A stretch of 35,158 nt of DNA. Origin: an uncultured Planctomycetaceae bacterium (GTDB lineage: Bacteria > Planctomycetota > Planctomycetia > Pirellulales > Pirellulaceae). The translations under genes and the position numbers were made by a program. Location of the stretch: positions 1 to 35,158 of the forward strand of contig CAIYOB010000769.1 in the NCBI GenBank assembly GCA_903927685.1, in the 5' to 3' direction. The notes under the pieces were generated by a model that saw only the letters and a program-made list of their open reading frames with translations, was not told the origin of the DNA and searched no databases. Positions 1 through 7,199 of the stretch are shown here, piece after piece; position 1 is the stretch's first letter, and every line of letters begins with the position of its first letter.

Positions 1-19
1 CCAGGCCAAGAGTTGCGCC

Positions 20-910
20 GTGTACATCGGCGCCGAGCAGGCCGAGGGGATCCCAGGTTTTGTGCCCGATTCGCCGATTCAGCAGATCGTATGTTGTCTG
101 GGCCAGCCCGTGGCTGGCAATCCGACTCAGTTCATGATCGAGCGGGCCTTTGCCGCTGCGGGGTTGGACTGGCGATATTTGACGCTGGAGGTACCTCCCG
201 AAAACCTCGGCGACGCGATCAAGGGGATGCGAGCCATGGGATTCCGCGGAGGGAACCTCACGATTCCGCACAAAACGGCCGTCATACCCTACTTGGACGA
301 ATTGAGCCCAGCCGCGGAGTTAATGGGGGCGGTAAACTGTGTGAATCGGGTCGGCGACAAGCTGGTGGGCGAGAACACGGACGGCAAGGGATTTGTCCAG
401 TCCTTGCGGCAAGTGACGGATCCGGCGGGCAAGCGGGTGGTGATTCTGGGGGCCGGCGGAGCGGCGCGGGCGATCGCCGTCGAGCTTGGCCTGTCCGGCG
501 TCGCCGAGATCGTGATCGTGAATCGCACGGCCGAACGCGGCCAGTCGCTGGTGGAACTGCTGAGCCAGCGGGTCCAGGTCGCGGCGCGGCTGGTGCACTT
601 GAGCAGCGATTACGCCCTGGAGGACACGACCGAGATTGTCATCAATGCCACGCCGATCGGCCTGGGGGATGCCGAGGCCCGCGTGCCGTTGCAGCTCGAG
701 TCACTGCGGCCGGGCATGGTCGTCGCCGACGTCATCTTCAACCCGCCGCAGACGCGTCTGATCCGGGATGCCGCCGCTCGCGGTTGTGCCACTCTGGATG
801 GTCTGGGAATGCTGGTGAACCAGGGCGTGATCGGATTCAAGATCTGGACTGGGGTCGATCCCGACCCGGCGGTGATGCGCGAGGCGTTGGAGGAATACCT
901 GGAAATCTGA
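20..910 (+). CDS. aroE: shikimate dehydrogenase (possibly 5' incomplete)
   Basis: NADP-dependent reduction of 3-dehydroshikimate to shikimate in aromatic amino acid biosynthesis, cytoplasmic. Seen: the substrate-domain motif NLTIPHK with catalytic Lys85, GENTDGKGF (Asn119, Asp121), the nucleotide-binding loop GAGGAAR (about 144-150), the NRT motif at 168-170, the NATPIGL motif, and a C-terminal GMLVNQG. The 296-residue length is slightly above the usual ~270 because about 24 residues precede the first family block (CCLGQPVAGNP). The GTG at 20 has a weak AAGAG seven bases upstream, but the frame stays open to the window edge, so the true start may be outside; GTG at 62 is another option. Family call is firm, the start is not. 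Confidence 0.93.
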   Translation: MYIGAEQAEGIPGFVPDSPIQQIVCCLGQPVAGNPTQFMIERAFAAAGLDWRYLTLEVPPENLGDAIKGMRAMGFRGGNLTIPHKTAVIPYLDELSPAAELMGAVNCVNRVGDKLVGENTDGKGFVQSLRQVTDPAGKRVVILGAGGAARAIAVELGLSGVAEIVIVNRTAERGQSLVELLSQRVQVAARLVHLSSDYALEDTTEIVINATPIGLGDAEARVPLQLESLRPGMVVADVIFNPPQTRLIRDAAARGCATLDGLGMLVNQGVIGFKIWTGVDPDPAVMREALEEYLEI

Positions 911-1010
911 CTCGGAAACGCCCGCGGAGTCATCCCCTCTTTTCAATCAGAACGCAACGTGCGAGCATAAGCTTATCTTCTGACGGATTCTGGACGAAGG
1001 GTCAATTATC

Positions 1011-1484
1011 ATGGGGCTGAAAGAGAACCTGCAGAACGAGACGGTCTCCCGACTGCCATGCCGCGAGGCGATCCGCTGTCTGCCGGAAACGACGGTTCGG
1101 CAAGCCGTCGAGCTGCTGCAATCCAAGAAGTTGGGGTGTGCAGTCGTGGTGGACGCCGAGGACAAGCCGTTGGGCGTGTTCACCGAGCGGACGCTGATCG
1201 ACCTGCTGTTGCAGCAGCCTGACAACCTGGACGCGCTGCAGGTCCGGAATCACCTGGAGGCGGAGTGGTTCTGTGTCCAGAGCACCGATCCAATCGCCCG
1301 GGTGCTCGACTTGGTGCAGAGCCGCGGCGCCCGGTTCATTGTCGAATTGGACGCCGAGGGAAAGGTCAGAGGTTTGACGGGCCAAAAGGGATTGTCGGAG
1401 TATATCGCCGACCATTTCCCGGAACAGGTCATGGTGCAACGGATCGGCGGACAGCCGGGCATGGAAACTCGCGAAGGAGCATGA
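1011..1484 (+). CDS. tandem CBS-domain protein (first of a pair)
   Basis: 157-residue cytoplasmic protein made of two CBS motifs and nothing else. The first runs from about residue 14 to 70, with the typical LGVFTERTLID strand-helix; the second covers about 80-145 (VRGLTGQKGLSEYI) and is more divergent. CBS pairs usually bind adenosyl ligands (AMP, ATP, SAM) and act as energy or ligand sensors. The ATG at 1011 follows a GAAGGG about nine bases upstream. Its TGA is followed at once by a second CBS gene, so the two probably form one transcript and perhaps a hetero-oligomer. No effector domain is attached, and the regulated partner cannot be named from this window. Confidence 0.85.
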   Translation: MGLKENLQNETVSRLPCREAIRCLPETTVRQAVELLQSKKLGCAVVVDAEDKPLGVFTERTLIDLLLQQPDNLDALQVRNHLEAEWFCVQSTDPIARVLDLVQSRGARFIVELDAEGKVRGLTGQKGLSEYIADHFPEQVMVQRIGGQPGMETREGA

Positions 1485-1486
1485 CG

Positions 1487-1969
1487 ATGGCAAAGCTGGA
1501 ACATCACTTGGGTGATTTCGTCGATCCGCTCAGCAATTACGAGCCTCGCGAGTACAGCGATGTGTTGCGCGAGGCGTTGGCCGAGGAGGACGTATCCGCC
1601 ATTCGCTCGCGGCCGTACGCCGAAATCTCGTCCGACAAGTCGATTTACGGGGCGTTGCAGGCCCTGGCGGGCCTGAAAGTCGCCAGCCTGCTGGTCGTCG
1701 AGGACGGCCGACTGGTCGGCGTCTTTACCGAACGCGACGTGCTTGAACGGGTCGCGCTGCGCGGAATCGATACCAAGACCGTGGCCGTCCGCGAGGTGAT
1801 GACCGCGAATCCGGTCGTGGTCTACGAGACGGATCCAGCGGGTGCGGCGCTGAGCGCCATCGCGGTCGCGGGCTTTCGGCATGTCCCGGTTCTGGATGTG
1901 AAGAACGCGGTCGTGGGCGTGATCAGCCCACGCCGCGTGTTTGAATTCCTGCAGCAGCGGATGGGTTAG
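1487..1969 (+). CDS. tandem CBS-domain protein (second of a pair)
   Basis: 160-residue protein with two CBS domains, about residues 35-90 (LVGVFTERDVLERV) and 100-158 (VMTANPVVVYETD followed by GFRHVPVLD). The second half is close to the classical CBS consensus, so this partner is the more canonical ligand binder. Start choice: an ATG at 1481 overlaps the upstream TGA (ATGA), but the GAAGGAG at 1473-1479 sits only one base before it and seven bases before the ATG at 1487, so 1487 is preferred. Either choice makes translation coupled to the upstream CBS gene. The 3' end overlaps the stop codon of the convergent HzsA-related gene by four bases. Confidence 0.85.
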   Translation: MAKLEHHLGDFVDPLSNYEPREYSDVLREALAEEDVSAIRSRPYAEISSDKSIYGALQALAGLKVASLLVVEDGRLVGVFTERDVLERVALRGIDTKTVAVREVMTANPVVVYETDPAGAALSAIAVAGFRHVPVLDVKNAVVGVISPRRVFEFLQQRMG

Positions 1970-4900
1970 CGCTGGGCCAGCACGGTGCCCGGCTCGCACA
2001 CCACGCGGAAAGTGACGTTGTGCACTCGCTGCCACGGCAGGTAGCTGAGGCGGGCACTGGACGTCGCCCATTTGGGCTCGTCCCGCCATGAGCCGCCGCG
2101 GACGACTTTGCGACCGACAGCACCGCCGACATCCCGCCCGTCGCCTGCTGCATAGGGATACGGCAGGTATGTCGAGCGCGTCCATTCGGCGGCGTTGCCA
2201 TGCATGTCGTACAGGCCCCAGGCATTGGGTCGATACCGGCCCGGGGCCACGGTCAACAGCGCGCCGTCATGGAATCGGGTGTCCTTGGGAATCCAGTCGT
2301 CGTACGGCGTCGGGTTCTCCAGGGGGCTGTCCACCGTGTACGGATTACTGGCGAACTCGCTCAACTTGGCGTCCGCCAGGTTGCCGTACGGCGAGAAATC
2401 GGCTTCCAGGCCGCCAAAGAAAAACGGTTCACCCGATCCGGCGCGGCACGCCCATTCCCACTGGGCTTCGGTCGGCAGCGCAAAGGACTCGCCCGTCCGC
2501 TGGGACAGCCAGCGGCAGAATTGCTGGGCCTCGTCCCACGAGATTCGGACCACCGGCTGGTCAGGCAAGTTGGCTGGATACCCGTGGATCCCGAACTGGT
2601 ACGTGTTCTTGTCCTCGACCCGGCTGTCGTGGTCCGGATCGAAGCGGGCATACACCTGGTTGCTGATCTCGCAACTGGCCATCCAGAACGGCCGTTCGAT
2701 TCCAACTCGGCACGCCGGCCGTTCATCGGGACTGCCCGCGGGACTGCCCATGATGAACTCGCCCGCCGGAACCAGAACCAGGTCGATCTTCAGTCTGTCG
2801 CCCAAGTCGATCTCGCGGCGTGTCGCCGGCGCGGCGTCGGCTTGACGCCGCTGTGCCTCGACCGCATCAAACGGCCAAGCGGGACAGTCCTCCACCGACG
2901 CCGGCGGGGCGGGCTGCGGAGGGATCACCGGCTCGACCGCCGGCCGCGGCAGATCCGGAACGGCCTCGGGGTCGTCGTTGACGTTCGCGTACAGCTGGAG
3001 CAATTCCCGGCGGCGTTGGCGCTGAATGCCCGGATCGTGCAGTTCCTCGTGCCACGTGCCATGGTACGGACAGTTCAGATCGATCCACGTGATCAGCCGG
3101 TCCCAAGCCTCCGCGTCCAGTTGGACGCCGTAATGGCCGCGGCGGAGCATCTGGACCAGCCGTGTCGTGCTGGCGTGGAACTCCATCGGCTCCAGGACGT
3201 GGTAGTCGCTCTCGATGCCCGGCCGGCGGACAAAGCGGTGCAATTGCGCGTAGCCGACGGAGAACTTGCCGCCGTGGCCGCCGCCGTTGCCGGGCGTCAC
3301 CGATTTCCAATCCTTGATCATCTCCGTGCCGCGCAGGTCGCACAGCGTCGTCCCGTCGGGCCGCGGCTGGCCGTCGTGGCAGCCGACGCAGTGCCGGTCG
3401 ATCACCGGCTGGACTTCGCGCGGATAGCTAAAGCCCCGCGTCGGCCCGTACCAGGGCTGGATCTCGGCCGGCCGAGCGTTCAAGGCCAGGGTGCTCTTCA
3501 GCGGCGGGGCCGTGTTCTGCCGCTCGTGACAGCCGGTGCACTGGACCGTCTCCCCGGGCATCGCTGTCATCCAGCTGCGCATCAACTGGATCGCCTGGCC
3601 CTGTTCGTCCAACGGCTGCAGCGAAACGGGCGTGTTGGCGGGAACCCGGAACTTGACCGAACCGTCGGCGTTGACCGGGACGGTGCCCAGCACGCGTTTG
3701 ATGTCCCACGGTCCGTCCATGCCGATCACCCCCAGCAGTCCGCCCATGCCCTGATAGGCGAAATGGTAGGTGAACACCCGCATCTGCTTGACGGTGCCGC
3801 GCGGCACTCCCTTCATCCCGTCACCGGCGTAGACGTCGGGCAGGTAGACCACCGCATCCTGGCGGCTGAGGTCGACCTTGTCCGGAATCGCCGGTGGACG
3901 CGGCGTGGACCGGAACGGAATCGGCTCGAACAACGCGTAATCCGGCAACTGCTTCAACGGCACGAGGTTGTCGAACACATCCACCAAATACAGGCCCCAC
4001 AGCGACCGCGGGGTCGGCTTGCACGAGACCAGGAAGTACTTGTCGCTGAGCGGATACGGATGCAGGAACTTGGGCCAGCTGCTGCTGGTCAAGCCGTCCC
4101 GGATGAGCGCCTCGACGGGTTTGCCGTAGCCCGGGATCCGCTGCACGGCCCCGGTTGCCTCGTGCCGCCCCTGAGCGGGATCGAACAGCACGAGTTCGCC
4201 CATGCGCGGATGGTCGTGATGCCCGCCGATCACCGAGATGACTTTCGTCGGATGCCCCGGGATCGGCCGCGCGTAGAAGAACGAGTTCGGCCAGTACGAG
4301 TTGCTGCCCAGGTACTCCATCTGTCCGGTGCCGTCCGGGTTCATGTGGAACAGCAGCCGCGTGTTCGAATGCGGCGTGTCGGTGTACTCCCAGCGGCTGT
4401 ACAGCACGCGGCCGTTGTTGAGCACGGTCGGACACCAGTCGTGCTCCTGGTCGAAACACAACTGACGGATGTTCTTGCCGTCTGCATCCATGCTGTACAG
4501 CACCGTCACGTGGGAACTGCCGTAGACGCAGGGCACCCCGATGAAACAGGCCGACGAGGTGAACAGGATCCGGCCGTCCGGCAGATAGCAGGCGTCGTAG
4601 CTGTCCACGTCCGGCTGCTCGCCGGTCAAGGCCCGCAAGCCCGAGCCGTCCCCCTGGATCTCGAACACCTGCCACCGCCGCTTGTCGTCCGGCATCGAGA
4701 AGAGCAATTTCCCGGCGTCGAAATCCAGATCGACGTCGCCGACGAACCGCCCGCCGTCCGGCTTGAACAGCGTGCTCAACTCCCCGTCCGGCCGGACCGG
4801 CGAGAGCACGACGATTTCATCGTCAAAGCCGGTCGCCGCCAGCGACGAATTGCTCTGCCAATTCCGCGGCAGGCCGAGTTCGGGCGAGCCGTTGCCGCGT

Positions 4901-5778
4901 TTGACCAGCAGCAGGCGGTCAAAGTCGAGCAGCGGGTTGGCCAGCAATGCTTCCGCCTGCAAGGCGGCCAGCTGCTGCTGGAGTTGTGTCCAGGTTTCGC
5001 GTTCCTGCACCGTCCGCTGAGCGCCCTTGTCGGCCAGCGGCTTGACCTGCGTCTCCAATTCGTTCAACCGCTGCAGGAATTCCACGCTGCGCGGATACCG
5101 CGGCCCGAATGTTGCCGAGAGGTCCTCGAGGGCCAATCGCAGCGCTGTGGTGTTCACCTCGGTCGCCGCGTAGGGCTGCCAGGGGGCGGGCGGCGCGGAA
5201 CTGCCCGGTGCGCGCGGCGGTGGCAGCGTGGGCTGCCATTCCGGAGGCAGGGGCACCGGCGCGTCAAACCGCAGGCCGACGACATGCGGAAACGCTCCGT
5301 CCCGTTGCAGCTTGAGCGTGTGCTTGCCGACCGCGATCGGCAGCGCGCCCGCCGCCTCCCATTTGGCGCCGCTCGTGTTCCAGGTTCCCGTCGTGCCGGT
5401 ACAGCACTGGCCGATCAGCTTGCCGTCCAGGTATAGGTCGACCGGCCGCGCGTTGGCCGCCGCGTACAGCACGCTCAATTGATAATCGCCGCAGACCGGA
5501 AACTCGACATCGAACTCGGCCACGACCGGGTCCTCGCCGCCGAACGCGATCATCGGCTCGGCGTCCGCCCACTGGGTGGCAAACACCTTGGCATTGCCGC
5601 GATCGTAAACGATCGCTGGAACCGCGAACGAGGTATTGGAAATCCGACCGGAGATTTTGCTGGGCGGCGATTCGGCCGCGCCGGCGGCGGCGGCCAATAG
5701 GAGGACGAGGCTTCCGCCCAGTCCCAGGCCGGGCAGCCGTATCCAGAGTGTCCGGAGGAATGATCGGCAGCGCATCAT
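1966..5778 (-). CDS. exported HzsA-related, c-type haem and FGE-like multidomain protein
   Basis: 1270 residues. Seen: a signal peptide (about 1-34, ending AAAGAAES); a beta-sandwich, CBM-like region (about 50-175); a proline-rich linker and a short helical region (205-280); beta-propeller-like sequence with repeated DGSGL/DADGK/NPDGTG loops; the block GHHDHPRMGELVLFD to KFLHPYPLSDKYF, which I recognise from planctomycete proteins related to the hydrazine synthase alpha subunit; two haem-attachment motifs, C747-TGC-H751 and C797-VGC-H801; and from about residue 1000 a formylglycine-generating-enzyme/SUMF1-like domain (VPAGEFIMG, WEWACRAG, WGLYDMHGNAAEWT, VVRGGSW). It is probably a periplasmic or outer-surface redox protein. 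Hydrazine synthesis should not be assumed: no other hzs or anammox gene is visible. It lies 18 bp downstream of a STAS gene on the same strand, so they may be cotranscribed. Confidence 0.85.
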   Translation of the reverse strand: MMRCRSFLRTLWIRLPGLGLGGSLVLLLAAAAGAAESPPSKISGRISNTSFAVPAIVYDRGNAKVFATQWADAEPMIAFGGEDPVVAEFDVEFPVCGDYQLSVLYAAANARPVDLYLDGKLIGQCCTGTTGTWNTSGAKWEAAGALPIAVGKHTLKLQRDGAFPHVVGLRFDAPVPLPPEWQPTLPPPRAPGSSAPPAPWQPYAATEVNTTALRLALEDLSATFGPRYPRSVEFLQRLNELETQVKPLADKGAQRTVQERETWTQLQQQLAALQAEALLANPLLDFDRLLLVKRGNGSPELGLPRNWQSNSSLAATGFDDEIVVLSPVRPDGELSTLFKPDGGRFVGDVDLDFDAGKLLFSMPDDKRRWQVFEIQGDGSGLRALTGEQPDVDSYDACYLPDGRILFTSSACFIGVPCVYGSSHVTVLYSMDADGKNIRQLCFDQEHDWCPTVLNNGRVLYSRWEYTDTPHSNTRLLFHMNPDGTGQMEYLGSNSYWPNSFFYARPIPGHPTKVISVIGGHHDHPRMGELVLFDPAQGRHEATGAVQRIPGYGKPVEALIRDGLTSSSWPKFLHPYPLSDKYFLVSCKPTPRSLWGLYLVDVFDNLVPLKQLPDYALFEPIPFRSTPRPPAIPDKVDLSRQDAVVYLPDVYAGDGMKGVPRGTVKQMRVFTYHFAYQGMGGLLGVIGMDGPWDIKRVLGTVPVNADGSVKFRVPANTPVSLQPLDEQGQAIQLMRSWMTAMPGETVQCTGCHERQNTAPPLKSTLALNARPAEIQPWYGPTRGFSYPREVQPVIDRHCVGCHDGQPRPDGTTLCDLRGTEMIKDWKSVTPGNGGGHGGKFSVGYAQLHRFVRRPGIESDYHVLEPMEFHASTTRLVQMLRRGHYGVQLDAEAWDRLITWIDLNCPYHGTWHEELHDPGIQRQRRRELLQLYANVNDDPEAVPDLPRPAVEPVIPPQPAPPASVEDCPAWPFDAVEAQRRQADAAPATRREIDLGDRLKIDLVLVPAGEFIMGSPAGSPDERPACRVGIERPFWMASCEISNQVYARFDPDHDSRVEDKNTYQFGIHGYPANLPDQPVVRISWDEAQQFCRWLSQRTGESFALPTEAQWEWACRAGSGEPFFFGGLEADFSPYGNLADAKLSEFASNPYTVDSPLENPTPYDDWIPKDTRFHDGALLTVAPGRYRPNAWGLYDMHGNAAEWTRSTYLPYPYAAGDGRDVGGAVGRKVVRGGSWRDEPKWATSSARLSYLPWQRVHNVTFRVVCEPGTVLAQR

Positions 5779-5796
5779 CGGCGTTGTCCTTTATCT

Positions 5797-6174
5797 CTAC
5801 TGGCCTTGAATCCGTCGCACGGCCGCGTCGACCGTGTCCGCAGTCTCGAAGAAATTGTCCAACTTGCAGCGAGTGAGCACGATGGCCACAAACGGCGAAC
5901 AGGCCGCCAGGATCAACCGGCTGGCGCTGGTGTTCGCGTGGGCGGCGAGCGAGACCAGGTAACCGATGCCGTGCGACGAGATGAATTTGGCCTGCGACAG
6001 GTCCAGCACGACGTTGGCGCCGGACTGGGCCAGCAAGGCGAACAACTGGTCGCGAAAGGCCCGGTCCGCGGAATCGTCGATTCGGCCGGCCGCGGCGGCC
6101 AACACGTAACCCTCCCGGGGAGATACGGTAAGTTCCATGGATTCGGCTTTCAGCAAGCGGAATGGATCCGGCAT
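5797..6174 (-). CDS. STAS-domain protein, anti-anti-sigma factor type
   Basis: 125 residues, essentially one STAS domain of the SpoIIAA/RsbV type. These switch partners by phosphorylation and bind anti-sigma kinases. Seen: the GRIDDSADRAFRDQL opening, the VVLDLSQAKFISSHGIGYL block, and a C-terminal amphipathic helix. Aligned to SpoIIAA, Ser67 in FISSHG falls on the phosphorylated serine, so it looks switch-competent. Two starts are possible, ATG at 6174 and ATG at 6138 (residue 13); neither has a good Shine-Dalgarno, and the shorter form begins right at the domain (MELTVSP). No cognate kinase or phosphatase gene lies in the window. Confidence 0.85.
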   Translation of the reverse strand: MPDPFRLLKAESMELTVSPREGYVLAAAAGRIDDSADRAFRDQLFALLAQSGANVVLDLSQAKFISSHGIGYLVSLAAHANTSASRLILAACSPFVAIVLTRCKLDNFFETADTVDAAVRRIQGQ

Positions 6175-6293
6175 CGAACGGCGTCCGATGCGCTGGGTTG
6201 TCTGCCGTCTGATTGTACACGATTTGGCGAACAGGTAGACTCGGGAACGGACAAATTATCCACCGACGGTTTGGAGCGAAAGGAACCTGGCGT

Positions 6294-7184
6294 ATGCACT
6301 TACGAGTGCCCCTCATTGTCGTCACGCTGTGCAGCCTGATTTCGGCCGCGGTGGCTGCGGCCGACAAGTACGCTCGCCCGCACCTGCTGATCGAAACCAA
6401 CGAGCTGGCCAAGCCGGACTTCGCCCGGCGGTTGGTGATCCTGGATGCCCGCAAGAAAGTCGCCTACCAACAGAGCCATATTCCCGGCGCACGCTGGGTC
6501 GACCACGACACGTGGAAGTCGGCGTTGGGCGACGGCACGGACGTCCAGGGCTGGAGCCGGCGGATTGCCGCTCTGGGGATCGACCGCGAATCCGAGGTTG
6601 TCGTGTATGACGACATGGGCGGGCTGCTCGCGGCGCGGATCTGGTGGCTGTTGCGCTATTGGGGCGTCGACGGGGCTCGCTTGCTGAACGGCGGCTGGCG
6701 GGCGTGGCAGGCCGAGGGGCTGCCAACGGACGCGGTGGAACCACCGCCCGCGCGGGCGACCCAATTCACGGCCAACGCCCACCGGCAGCGGCTGGCGACC
6801 AAGGAGCAGATCGCTGCTTCGCTGCCGGAACATCGCCTGCAACTGGTCGATTCCCGCTCCCGGGAAGAATACTGTGGAATCGACCGGAAGGAGAACAAGC
6901 GAGGCGGAGCGATTCCCGGCGCCAGGCATTTGGAATGGAGCAACCTGCTCGATCCGGCGACCGGCCGGTTCAAGAGCCCGGAAGAACTGCGGCGGCTGAT
7001 CGCCGAGGCCGGGATCGACCTCAACGCACCGCTGGCCAGCTATTGCCAGACCGGGGGACGTGCCTCGGTCATGGCGTTCGGACTGGAACTGATGGGGGCC
7101 AAGGAGTCGCGCAACTACTATTCCAGTTGGAGCGAATGGGGGAACAACGAAGATTTGCCGATCGTCGTGCCCGAGAAGAAGTGA
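6294..7184 (+). CDS. exported tandem-rhodanese sulfurtransferase
   Basis: 296-residue thiosulfate/3-mercaptopyruvate sulfurtransferase-like protein with two rhodanese domains behind a signal peptide (MHLRVPLIVVTLC to AAVAAADK). The N-terminal domain (about 35-150) has VVVYDDMGGLLAAR at the active-loop position and lacks cysteine, as expected for the structural half. The C-terminal domain carries Cys251 in YCQTGGRAS. The start at 6294 is chosen because AAAGGA lies about nine bases upstream and the signal peptide follows; an in-frame ATG at 6213 would bury it. It is followed after 15 bp by a lipoprotein gene on the same strand. The export signal suggests a periplasmic sulfur-transfer role, which is inference. 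Confidence 0.9.
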   Translation: MHLRVPLIVVTLCSLISAAVAAADKYARPHLLIETNELAKPDFARRLVILDARKKVAYQQSHIPGARWVDHDTWKSALGDGTDVQGWSRRIAALGIDRESEVVVYDDMGGLLAARIWWLLRYWGVDGARLLNGGWRAWQAEGLPTDAVEPPPARATQFTANAHRQRLATKEQIAASLPEHRLQLVDSRSREEYCGIDRKENKRGGAIPGARHLEWSNLLDPATGRFKSPEELRRLIAEAGIDLNAPLASYCQTGGRASVMAFGLELMGAKESRNYYSSWSEWGNNEDLPIVVPEKK

Positions 7185-7199
7185 CGAGGCGCTGGCCCG

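Noticed and set aside
2200..5436. 1078-residue plus-strand ORF opposite the HzsA-related gene
   Set aside because: Antisense shadow of a GC-rich gene: no signal, no domain, and low-complexity basic text; the minus-strand frame has clear motifs.
1966..5778. anammox hydrazine synthase
   Set aside because: Relatedness to HzsA is plausible, but hzsB/hzsC and associated cytochromes are absent and the protein carries an added FGE-like domain.
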